12,865 bases of DNA from CAYMRB01 sp964392615 (GTDB lineage: Bacteria > Planctomycetota > UBA8108), in assembly GCA_964392615.1 (NCBI GenBank), contig CAYMRB010000295.1:1-12865 (forward strand), written 5' to 3'. A program made the position numbers and the translations under genes. The notes under the pieces were generated by a model. That model saw nothing but the letters and a program-made list of their open reading frames with translations, was not told the DNA's origin and searched no databases. Positions 1 through 7,018 of this stretch are shown here, piece after piece (position 1 is the stretch's first letter; every line of letters starts with the position of its first letter).

Positions 1-832
<832 letters not shown>

Positions 833-843
<11 letters not shown>

Positions 844-1671
844 CGGCGTCCGCGGCTTTGCGGGCCTGGCGCTCCTGGATCGCGCGGACGACTCGGATCG
901 CGGCGACGGCGCTCGCGTGCTCAGGCCGCCGCTGAAGACGCCCACGGCCGAGCTGGCCGTCACGACGGCAGGGTCGTCACTGAACGCCATGCGGGTCTCC
1001 ATCTGTCCGACGATGTTGCTCAGGATCCACAGGGCCCACCAGATGCCGAGAACGCCGGGCGTCGCCGACATTCTCCAGTTCCTCTGCGTGGGGGAGCTGG
1101 CCTGGTAGATCTCACGGACGGCCTGGTACGGCTTGAAGAGGTTCATGATCGGGATGAACCACCAGCCGACACACCAGCCGGGAGAGAACTCCATGCCCAG
1201 CGCACCCAATGCGCGCGCGTTCCGATTCGCCCCGTGGAACCAGATCAGGTAGACGACCGCGGTCGCCAGGAAGAACCCCAGCAGCCCGAGGGCGATCAGC
1301 GAGTAGACCGCATCCAACACGGCGATGCTGAGTCCGTCGCCCAGATCGATGACCCCCAGCGCTTCGACGTTTGCGGTCAGGGACGCGAAGTCCAGGCAGA
1401 CGAGGATCGCGTTGAAGGCGATGTTCACGAGGAGCAGGGTGGCCAACGCGCCCACGAGTCTGTCGAGTGGGCGGTACGCGTAGGGCGTCCGCGAGACGTA
1501 CGTGCTCGCGCCGCGCGACTCCGCTTCGGGAGGCGCATACGGCGAGGAGAACCCGTCGTCCGCGGGAGTCGCTGACGAGGCGCCGCACGCCTCGCATGTC
1601 CGCCGGCGACCAGCCGACTCGTCGCCGGGATCGAACGGATTGCCACACCTCGGGCAGGTGGAGATGGTCAT
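833..1671 (-). CDS. DUF4328-type zinc-ribbon membrane protein with apparent frameshift
   Basis: The start is ATG at 1671 with a G-rich stretch just upstream. The N-terminus has a small zinc ribbon (CPRCG at 6-10, CEACG at 26-30), a linker to about residue 65, then hydrophobic segments at about 72-93, 119-143 and 205-222. The core FSPGWCVGWWFIPIMNLFKPY (split here as residues 162-171 and 172-182) is the hallmark of DUF4328 proteins, whose function is unknown. After about residue 250 (base 924) the frame turns into S/R/P-rich sequence and would run antisense through the neighbouring activator to 595. Shifting frame there restores a hydrophobic helix followed by VVRAIQERQARK, the kind of ending expected of this family, with a TGA at 835-833. 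I therefore place the original end at 833, giving about 280 residues and an 11-bp tail-to-tail overlap with the activator gene. It could be a sequencing indel or a real mutation. Confidence 0.7.
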
Positions 1672-1790
1672 CGCGCCCCCGTGTTCGTCGAGGAGAAGAG
1701 CGGTGTCTGCGCCGAGTGCGATGGTCGGCGATGGCCGGCGCGGACGTCAAGGGGGCGATCGAATCGTCGCGGTGCTCGCGTGCGGGGGCG

Positions 1791-2990
1791 TCAGTGATCG
1801 ACAGCGAGCTCGAGCGCCAGCCGGCAGCCCGCGAGGTACTCCTCGACGTCGGCGTACTCTCTCGTCGTGTGCGCGTGGTGCTGCCCCGCGCCGATCGTCA
1901 CCGTCGGAATGCCGTGCGCGACGAGCCAACTCGCGTCGAGGCCTCCATCGACGACCTCCGGGCGCGGCTCGATGCCGACGCGTCTCGCGGCGTCGATCGC
2001 GGCGCGGACCACGTCGGCGCGCGGGCTCAGACGAAACGGCTCGTAGTCGCGCCGCACCTCGAAGTCGACCGATCCGGTGCGGCCGCCGCGGTCGCGTTCC
2101 GCGCGTGCGGCGCGCTCGAAGGCCCGTCGCCACGCATTCGTCAGGCGGGCGAGAAACGCGCCGCCATGGCTGCGACACTCGCCGCGTATCCGCAGTCGGT
2201 CGAGGACCTGGTTCGTGGTCTCGCCACCCGCGAGCACGCCGACGTTCGCGGTGCCGCGCCCGCTCCCCTTCTCGACGCGACCGTTCCAGCCGCCGTCCGT
2301 GGCGTTCGCGATGGCGCGGGCCGCGATGACCGCGGCCGAGACGCCGTCCTCCGGGTGCACGCCGGCATGTGCCGCGATGCCGTGGACCGTAGCGGTCCAG
2401 CGGTCGGCTCCCGGCGCTCCCGTGATCACGCGGGCCGGATCGCCCGAGTCGACGTTGAACCCGCACGCCGGACGGCCGAGCTCGACGGGCCGCACGTGCC
2501 GCGATCCGAGAAGGCCGGTCTCCTCGGCGACCGAGAACAGAAACGTCAGAGGCGGATGGGGCGTGGAGGCTTCGCCGGCGAGCAGGGTCTCGACCGCCGT
2601 GACGAGACAAGCGACGCCCGTGCGATCGTCCGCGCCGAGCGCGGTGTCGCCGCGCGCGACGATGCGATCGCCTCGCCGGACCGTCCTCGCGCCGCGACAC
2701 AGCGGGACGGTGTCGAGGTGCGCGCTGAAGAGCCGCCGCGGCCCCCGCCGCGTTCCCGGCAGCTTCACGATCAGATTGCCGCACTCCAGATCAGCGCCGG
2801 TAGCGCGACTCGCGCGGCGGTGGGCGCGGTCACAGCGAATCCACTCTTCGGGGCAGCCCGCGGCGAGAAGCTTCCGTCGCACGAGATCGGCCACGGCTGC
2901 CTCGCGCCCGCTCGTCCCCTCGACGCGCAAGAGGTCGACGAGGTGGCGCAACGCGTCGCGGCGCGGGATCGCGGCAGGGCGAGTGCCCAC
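1791..2990 (-). CDS. M20 family metallopeptidase (peptidase T-like)
   Basis: Predicted cytoplasmic zinc-dependent exopeptidase, 399 residues, usual for M20 di/tripeptidase-type enzymes. The metal and catalytic motifs are in order: HLDTVP (91-96; H91 metal ligand, D93), GADDRTG (119-125; bridging Asp 121), AEETG (155-159; catalytic Glu 156 and metal-binding Glu 157), NVDSGD (179-184; Asp 181) and a final His in QHHAHT (370-375) followed by EYADVEEY. Residues about 190-310 would be the lid/dimerisation domain, with the expected HGIAAHAG signature (203-210). I place the start at a GTG at 2990, 2 nt after the stop of the upstream PDZ gene, because the frame further upstream is only a shadow of that gene. 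The tight spacing suggests co-transcription and coupled translation. The exact substrate (tripeptides, acyl-amino acids or other) cannot be read from the sequence. Confidence 0.9.
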   Translation of the reverse strand: MGTRPAAIPRRDALRHLVDLLRVEGTSGREAAVADLVRRKLLAAGCPEEWIRCDRAHRRASRATGADLECGNLIVKLPGTRRGPRRLFSAHLDTVPLCRGARTVRRGDRIVARGDTALGADDRTGVACLVTAVETLLAGEASTPHPPLTFLFSVAEETGLLGSRHVRPVELGRPACGFNVDSGDPARVITGAPGADRWTATVHGIAAHAGVHPEDGVSAAVIAARAIANATDGGWNGRVEKGSGRGTANVGVLAGGETTNQVLDRLRIRGECRSHGGAFLARLTNAWRRAFERAARAERDRGGRTGSVDFEVRRDYEPFRLSPRADVVRAAIDAARRVGIEPRPEVVDGGLDASWLVAHGIPTVTIGAGQHHAHTTREYADVEEYLAGCRLALELAVDH

Positions 2991-2992
2991 GG

Positions 2993-3637
2993 CTAGCCGC
3001 CGACGCGGAACACGCGGTGGATCGTCTTGTCGCCGCGCTTCAGCGTCAGCGAGACCTCGCCGCCGTTCTCGAGGCGATCGAAGAGTTCCCCGGCCATCGA
3101 CCAGTACTTGGCGCTCGACGTGTCGTTGTATTCGAGCGCTTGCCCGTCGATGAGCTCGATGATGTCGCCTTCCTCGAGCTGCGCCGTCTTGCGCAGGTAG
3201 GAGTTCGGCGCGATCTTCGTGAGCTTCATCCGCGTCGGGCCGTTCTTCGTCTGGATGAGGCTGCTGCGCGCCAGATTGAGCTCGGGGGTCCACGCGCTGC
3301 GATTGCGGACGATGTCGAACTGCGAGCGCGGCACCGTCGCCCACTCCGTCTTGATGTTCCGGGCACTGACGCCGTTTGCGGCCAGCGCCTTCCTGATCTC
3401 CTTCTCCCGGCTCAGCCGCTCCTGCGTCGTCGGCGCGGTCGGGGCGGGCTTGCCCTCTTCCTGAGCCTTCTTGCGCTGCGCCGCCGTGACCGGCGGCGGG
3501 GTCGCTGAGATCCTCGTCGCTCGCACGAACTCGCGCGGGGTCGTCGGGGGGGTGGAGTTGAACGCGTACAGCGTCCCCACGACGAGGACGACAACAGCGC
3601 AGAAGCCGTAGCTGATTTTCTCGACGAGATCGATCAT
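2993..3637 (-). CDS. GspC-like single-pass PDZ-domain protein
   Basis: A 214-residue protein with a short cytoplasmic N-terminus and one transmembrane helix at about 10-27 (FCAVVVLVVGTLYAF). A Pro/Ala/Lys/Glu-rich linker (about 28-85) follows, then a region at about 88-124, and a PDZ-like domain at about 126-211 with LIQTKNG, EEGDIIELIDG and SLTLKRGDK. The architecture of N-terminal anchor, periplasmic linker and C-terminal PDZ resembles the type II secretion inner-membrane protein GspC, which links the inner-membrane platform to the secretin. No other gsp genes lie in the window, so an unrelated periplasmic PDZ adaptor remains possible. ATG at 3637 is preceded by AAGGAGGAG (3658-3650) at 12 nt. 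The stop is 2 nt from the GTG of the peptidase gene, so the two are probably one operon. Confidence 0.6.
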   Translation of the reverse strand: MIDLVEKISYGFCAVVVLVVGTLYAFNSTPPTTPREFVRATRISATPPPVTAAQRKKAQEEGKPAPTAPTTQERLSREKEIRKALAANGVSARNIKTEWATVPRSQFDIVRNRSAWTPELNLARSSLIQTKNGPTRMKLTKIAPNSYLRKTAQLEEGDIIELIDGQALEYNDTSSAKYWSMAGELFDRLENGGEVSLTLKRGDKTIHRVFRVGG

Positions 3638-3649
3638 CGGGGGGTCAGA

Positions 3650-3658
3650 CTCCTCCTT
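3650..3658 (-). promoter_or_regulatory. Ribosome binding site of the PDZ protein gene
   Basis: Read on the minus strand the sequence is AAGGAGGAG, a strong Shine-Dalgarno match, ending 12 nt before the ATG at 3637. It supports that start over any upstream alternative. Confidence 0.7.
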
Positions 3659-3667
3659 CTGCGGATC

Positions 3668-3676
3668 ATCGTATCA
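3668..3676 (-). promoter_or_regulatory. Candidate extended -10 promoter for the PDZ-peptidase unit
   Basis: On the minus strand the sequence reads TGATACGAT, an extended -10 (TGn plus a TATAAT-like hexamer) about 30 nt before the PDZ gene start. No good -35 is seen 17 nt upstream. The element lies inside an imperfect 17-bp palindrome (3663-3679; GGAT and ATCC arms), which could be an operator. Weak but sensibly placed in the 134-bp gap between nnrE and the PDZ gene. Confidence 0.3.
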
Positions 3677-3715
3677 TCCTTCGGCCGATGTTCCTCGTCC
3701 CCGCGCCGGTTCTCG

Positions 3716-3749
3716 AAAAAGTCGCGATCCGCGGCTCGGCCGGCGCCGA
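3716..3749 (-). terminator. Possible weak intrinsic terminator after nnrE
   Basis: Reading the minus strand downstream of the nnrE stop, there is a TCGGC/GCCGA hairpin (3749-3736), then a CGCG-GAT-CGCG hairpin (3733-3723), then AC and five T residues (3720-3716). The stems are short, so termination may be partial. It is the only T-run in the gap between nnrE and the PDZ gene. Confidence 0.3.
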
Positions 3750-3771
3750 ATCGCCCTTCTCAACGGGGCTG

Positions 3772-4488
3772 TCAGTCGGCCCATAAGCACTGCGGCAGGC
3801 CGATATCGATGATGTGCACGGTGCCGGTCGCGACCCGGCCGGCGCCCTGCGTGAAGCCGGCCTTCGCCGCTGCGAACGTCAGCGTGTGGCGCGCCGCGAT
3901 CGTCGCGCCGAGGATCTCCCCGGTATTCGCGTCGAGCCCGGTCGGCACGTCGAGTGCGACGATCGGCCGGGCGCTCGCGTTGGCGGCCTCCACCCAGGCG
4001 AGATACGGCGCCCGCAACGTCCGCCGCAGCCCGGTTCCCAGCAGGCCGTCGACGAGGGTCACCGAGCCGAGCGCCGCGAAGTCGGGCGGCTGGTCGCTCT
4101 CGACGATGTCGATCCCCATGCGCTGCGCGATGCCGAAATGGACGCCGGCGTCCGACTCCGGGGCCAGCTGGTCGCGGTCGAACGTCAAGTAGAGGGTCAC
4201 GTCGAGCCCCGCGCCCACGAGGTGCCGGGCGATGACGTAGCCGTCGCCGCCGTTGTTCCCTGGCCCGCAGAGGATCGCGAAGCGCGGCGGCAGCGGCTCC
4301 GGACCGCCGGCGCAGAGCCGTCGCAGGATCCGGGCGGCGCCGAAGCCCGCGTTCTCCATGAGGATCGTGCCGGGGATGCCGAGCTCCTCGATCGCGCGCC
4401 GGTCCCACTCGCGGATCGTCTCGCGATCGAACGGGCCGGTCGGCAGGTGGGACGGGGTGTCGTTCGGTGTGCCGGTCGTTGCGGTCAC
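3772..4488 (-). CDS. nnrE: NAD(P)H-hydrate epimerase (YjeF N-terminal domain)
   Basis: Metabolite-repair enzyme that interconverts the R and S epimers of hydrated NADH/NADPH so that the S form can be dehydrated back to the cofactor; expected in the cytoplasm. The 238-residue protein carries GPGNNGGDG (75-83), the glycine-rich loop typical of the YjeF_N fold, then VDGLLGTG (146-153) and ALDVPTGLDANTG (178-190). Upstream, EWDRRAIEELGIPG and LMENAG (27-48) are the usual N-terminal signature. It is a stand-alone epimerase: the NnrD dehydratase domain often fused behind it is absent. I chose the GTG at 4488 because it overlaps the TGA of the upstream gene by four bases (GTGA), indicating translational coupling. 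Longer starts run inside that upstream gene and give no homologous-looking sequence. Confidence 0.92.
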   Translation of the reverse strand: MTATTGTPNDTPSHLPTGPFDRETIREWDRRAIEELGIPGTILMENAGFGAARILRRLCAGGPEPLPPRFAILCGPGNNGGDGYVIARHLVGAGLDVTLYLTFDRDQLAPESDAGVHFGIAQRMGIDIVESDQPPDFAALGSVTLVDGLLGTGLRRTLRAPYLAWVEAANASARPIVALDVPTGLDANTGEILGATIAARHTLTFAAAKAGFTQGAGRVATGTVHIIDIGLPQCLWAD

Positions 4489-6266
4489 GATCGCCTCGTC
4501 GCAAACAGGGGCGTGTAGCGGTAGTAGACCTCGAGGGTCAGCACGTTGATCGCGGTCGAGTAGACGCGGCCGCCACTCTTGCCGATCCAGCTCGGCTCGG
4601 GGTCCCAGCTGCCCTCGCGGTGCGTCTGGCGGCTCTGGAGCGGCAGCAGTACGCGCTTGAGCAGCGTGTTCCACGCGTCCCAATCCTGGCCGCCGATATG
4701 GAACAGGGAGAGAGTCGCGGTGTACCAGTAGTAGTACGACTGGAAGGTTCGCGGCCAATCGCCGAGCGCGCGAACGTCCGGTGGGTGGTCGTACAGAATG
4801 CGGCGAGCCGCCAGCCGAGCGCGCCTCTCGCGGGGCATGCCGCCGAGGTAGAGGTGGGACAGCAGGCCGACCGCGACCATATTGACGCCGCGCCGGCCGG
4901 GCTCCGGCTCCTTGTTCGCATAGATCCCGTAGCCGTCGGACGTGAATGCACGAGCGAGGAAGTGGCGGGCGTTCTGCTCGACGGACGGGGGCACGGGCAG
5001 CCCGATTCCACCGGGCCCGCCGCCCGTGCGCCGCGCCGACCGCAGCGCCATCAGCTGCCAGCCTGTCACGGACAGGTCGTTGCGTCCCGACTTCTCGCTC
5101 GTGTAGTCCCAGCCGCCGCCAGGCTGCTGTCCGGCGACCGAGAACCGCAGCGCGGCCACCGCGCTCTCACGGTAGGCGGCGCGCCCGCTCATCGCCCACG
5201 CTTCGCAGACCGCGAGGGACGCGAGCGCGTGGTCGTAGAAGTACTTGTCGCCACGCGCGCCGAACACGCCGGCGCCGTTCTGGTGATCGATCAGGTACTC
5301 CAGCGCCTTCTCGACGTTGCGATGGAACGGACCGCTCGCGCGCGATCCGCCCGCGTACGCCGAGTCGTGGGGCGCGTACCCGGCGCCGAGAAACGCCAGC
5401 GTCGCGAGCGCCGTGACGCCGACGTCGAAGTCCTCGAGGCCGCGACCGGCGCACACGACGTGGTGGCGGCAATGACGCTGATAGTCCCGCGCGCTCCAGC
5501 CGCCGTCCGCGTCCTGGTGCGCGGCGAGCCAGCGCAGGCCTCGCGCGACGGCGTCCTCCGTCTCACCGCTGCCGCCGTAGCGCCCCAGCGCTTCGATCTT
5601 GCCCTCGCCGCGCGCGCCGAGGCCGCCGACCGCGCCCGATGGCGATTCGACGCGGACCGTCGGCATGCCGCCGCCGTGTCCGAGAGGGGGCGCGTCGGGA
5701 AACGAGCGCAGCCGGGTCGCGTCGAACGGCTGCAGCGGCGTGGGGGGGGGCGCGGTCTTGGCCACGAGCTCCTCGGCGCGGGGTGCCTCGGTCTTCCGGC
5801 GGTCCGGAGCCGGCTCCGCCCGGGGCTGCTTCGGAGGCTGTTTCTCCGGCTGCTGGCGCTCGGGGGGCTTGACCTTCTTTTTCTTCTTCGGCGGGTCGGG
5901 CGGCGCCAGCCGGACCTGGATGATGATCTCGCGTCGCGGCCCGGGAGGGCCGGTCGGCCCTTCGGGACGGATCCACAGCGCCAGCAGCGCGACGGTGACG
6001 ACATGGATGAGGAGTGACCCGACGAGCGCCACGAGCCGGGCCGCCGGCAAGCCCGGACGGTTCAGGCGCGGCCGGGGAACGTCTCGGGGGCGCCGACGCC
6101 GCCAGGATCGCGGGAAGACCCGCCAGGACGGTCGACCGGCGCTCGGGCGCCAACGGGCGAAGCGCAGCAGCGAGCCGAGTTGGCGAAGTCGGCGTCCGAC
6201 GCCGACGACACAGGACCGGACGAACTGCCGCTCTCGCTCGAACAGGTACCGGCCTTCGCCTGCCAT
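4485..6266 (-). CDS. TonB-like membrane protein with prenyltransferase/squalene-cyclase-type repeats
   Basis: A 593-residue inner-membrane protein. A basic N-terminus (1-77) precedes one transmembrane helix (about 78-99) containing S84-x3-H88 within VGSLLIHVV, the Ser/His spacing of the TonB anchor. A Pro/Lys/Glu-rich stretch follows (about 101-183, with PPDPPKKKKK), like TonB periplasmic linkers. The C-terminal half (about 237-585) looks like an alpha/alpha barrel of the prenyltransferase/squalene oxidase repeat type, with QDADGGW (251-257), QQPGGGWDY (380-388), YYYWYTATL (511-519) and EGSWDP (551-556). No DxDD cyclase motif is visible, so I infer a binding or structural rather than terpene-cyclising role. 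ATG at 6266 has no clear ribosome site; a GTG at 6032, right before the helix, is an alternative. It overlaps nnrE by 4 bases. Fusions of this style are, to my knowledge, frequent in Planctomycetota. Confidence 0.8.
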   Translation of the reverse strand: MAGEGRYLFERERQFVRSCVVGVGRRLRQLGSLLRFARWRPSAGRPSWRVFPRSWRRRRPRDVPRPRLNRPGLPAARLVALVGSLLIHVVTVALLALWIRPEGPTGPPGPRREIIIQVRLAPPDPPKKKKKVKPPERQQPEKQPPKQPRAEPAPDRRKTEAPRAEELVAKTAPPPTPLQPFDATRLRSFPDAPPLGHGGGMPTVRVESPSGAVGGLGARGEGKIEALGRYGGSGETEDAVARGLRWLAAHQDADGGWSARDYQRHCRHHVVCAGRGLEDFDVGVTALATLAFLGAGYAPHDSAYAGGSRASGPFHRNVEKALEYLIDHQNGAGVFGARGDKYFYDHALASLAVCEAWAMSGRAAYRESAVAALRFSVAGQQPGGGWDYTSEKSGRNDLSVTGWQLMALRSARRTGGGPGGIGLPVPPSVEQNARHFLARAFTSDGYGIYANKEPEPGRRGVNMVAVGLLSHLYLGGMPRERRARLAARRILYDHPPDVRALGDWPRTFQSYYYWYTATLSLFHIGGQDWDAWNTLLKRVLLPLQSRQTHREGSWDPEPSWIGKSGGRVYSTAINVLTLEVYYRYTPLFATRRS

Positions 6267-6528
6267 GCGTTTCGTCGCCCGCGTGCCGCGAACCCGCCGC
6301 TCCGGCTCCCTGATGCCGTCGGCGCACGGGCGATCCTACTGGCTCTCGCAGGGCCGCGCCAGCGGCGAACACGGGCATGGGCTGACCACTCCCGCCGCGG
6401 CCTCGACGATGGCTCCGGGCAGCCCGTGTGCCCGCCGGAGTCGGAGCCGATCGCTCGCGGCCGCTCGAGCGCCGGCCAGCGCCGGGCTCGCGGCGGCTCA
6501 ACTCCGTACTCGGCGGAAGTTCGGGGGC
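6267..6528. other. Left part of the divergent intergenic region; nothing recognised
   Basis: GC-rich sequence between the start of the TonB-like gene and the T-run at 6529. I see no conserved protein in any frame, no tRNA-like cloverleaf and no convincing minus-strand promoter, though the promoter of the TonB-like/nnrE unit should lie here. It could also hold an N-terminal extension of an unrecognised gene. Confidence 0.4.
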
Positions 6529-6578
6529 TTTTTTTTGACGGATGCGCGATTCTGCTGGGGTGCGAGGCCTGATACAAT
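6529..6578 (+). promoter_or_regulatory. Candidate promoter of the glycine-rich lipoprotein gene
   Basis: An extended -10 element TGATACAAT (6570-6578) is the best promoter-like motif in the region. The hexamer 17 nt upstream (TTCTGC, 6550-6555) matches only 3 of 6 positions of the -35 consensus. An eight-T run (6529-6536) would lie about 50 bases before the inferred start near 6585, where an UP element would be. TTGACG at 6535-6540 is too far (32 nt) from the -10 to be its partner. The inferred transcript would have a leader of about 430 nt before the ATG at 7019. Confidence 0.4.
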
Positions 6579-6657
6579 CGGCAGGGTCCAGCGTCCGGAA
6601 TAGCGTCCGGGCGCGGGCGGTTCCGCTTGCCTGCGGAATGAATAGTGAACGACATTG

Positions 6658-6685
6658 GCAGTGCCGTAGTGCATGCAGGCACTGC
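6658..6685 (+). repeat. Inverted repeat, 8-bp perfect stem in the leader
   Basis: GCAGTGCC (6658-6665) and GGCACTGC (6678-6685) pair perfectly around a 12-nt loop that itself contains TGCATGCA. It could be an RNA hairpin or a dimeric protein-binding site. The TGCAGAACGAC direct repeat begins at its right arm. Confidence 0.45.
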
Positions 6686-6706
6686 AGAACGACCTTGCAG
6701 AACGAC
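6683..6706 (+). repeat. Tandem direct repeat TGCAGAACGAC, two copies, 13-bp period
   Basis: Identical 11-mers at 6683-6693 and 6696-6706, separated by 2 nt. The period is slightly over one helical turn, which could suit a regulator binding side by side. No regulator is assigned. Confidence 0.5.
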
Positions 6707-6970
6707 ACGACGTCGAGGTAAGATTTCGACTGCGGTTCCTGCGAGCCGAACAGCTGTGTGAACAGGGTGGCACAGTTGATTGGCGGCGGGGCCCGTCCGA
6801 CCGAAACCGCTGTTTCTCCTACTCCCGGCCGATCTTGGCGGATCGGCACGGTCCTCAAGAGGTCCGATTCCGTAAGAAACGACGGGAGAAGCCGCGTGTC
6901 GCGGAGCCGACGAGCCTTTGCGATCAGAGTTTCGGTTCCCTCGACAGGATCGACCAGCCGTAAGAAGCAT

Positions 6971-6998
6971 CGAATTCCGCCGCGTGGCGGAGGATTCG
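6971..6998 (+). repeat. Hairpin abutting the lipoprotein ribosome binding site
   Basis: CGAAT (6971-6975) pairs with ATTCG (6994-6998), and TCCGCC (6976-6981) pairs with GGCGGA (6986-6991). The loop is GCGT and there is a two-G bulge at 6992-6993. The stem ends at the first G of the Shine-Dalgarno region, so it could influence translation or transcript stability. Confidence 0.45.
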
Positions 6999-7006
6999 GA
7001 AAGGAG
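6998..7006 (+). promoter_or_regulatory. Ribosome binding site of the lipoprotein gene
   Basis: GGAAAGGAG, 12 nt before the ATG at 7019. Together with the lipoprotein signal peptide that begins there, it fixes the start. Confidence 0.7.
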
Positions 7007-7018
7007 CCCGGGGTATCC

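Larger units (their letters stand above)
6585..7018 (+). promoter_or_regulatory. Long, repeat-bearing 5' leader of the lipoprotein gene
   Basis: About 430 nt without a recognised gene. It holds short inverted repeats at 6621-6638, 6658-6685, 6829-6846 and 6971-6998. It also has direct repeats: AGCGTCCGG (6590-6598 and 6602-6610), TGCAGAACGAC (6683-6693 and 6696-6706) and CCGTAAGAA (6870-6878 and 6958-6966). I do not recognise a known riboswitch class; the conserved GEMM (cyclic-di-GMP) core was looked for and not found. An open frame from 6758 is continuous with the lipoprotein, but its sequence is low in hydrophobic residues and ends at the real signal peptide. Confidence 0.4.

Noticed and set aside
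1721..1750. TTGACG/GACCAT as a promoter for the DUF4328-type gene (minus strand)
   Set aside because: The -35 is good, but the -10 matches only two positions; not enough to annotate.
1467..2996. Long plus-strand open frame opposite the peptidase gene (about 509 codons)
   Set aside because: The translation is R/A/D-rich without any recognisable motif and lies antisense to a gene with intact M20 catalytic motifs; it follows from high GC content.
2993..3344. Upstream extension of the M20 peptidase through the PDZ gene
   Set aside because: The added residues are an out-of-frame shadow of the PDZ gene; the GTG at 2990 gives the normal family length.
4500..5560. Functional squalene-hopene cyclase
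   Set aside because: The repeat fold is suggested, but the DxDD catalytic motif and the usual full length are missing, and the protein is membrane-anchored through a TonB-like helix.
6529..6536. T8 run as an intrinsic terminator
   Set aside because: No stable stem lies immediately upstream on the plus strand, and no plus-strand gene ends there.
6768..6784. Sigma-54-like TGGCAC ... GGC element in the leader
   Set aside because: The GG and GC dinucleotides are 14 rather than 12 bases apart, and there is no TTGC element; spacing is strict for sigma-54.
6758..7018. In-frame upstream extension of the lipoprotein by 87 residues
   Set aside because: It would bury the type II signal peptide and the well-placed ribosome binding site; its sequence is basic and unstructured.
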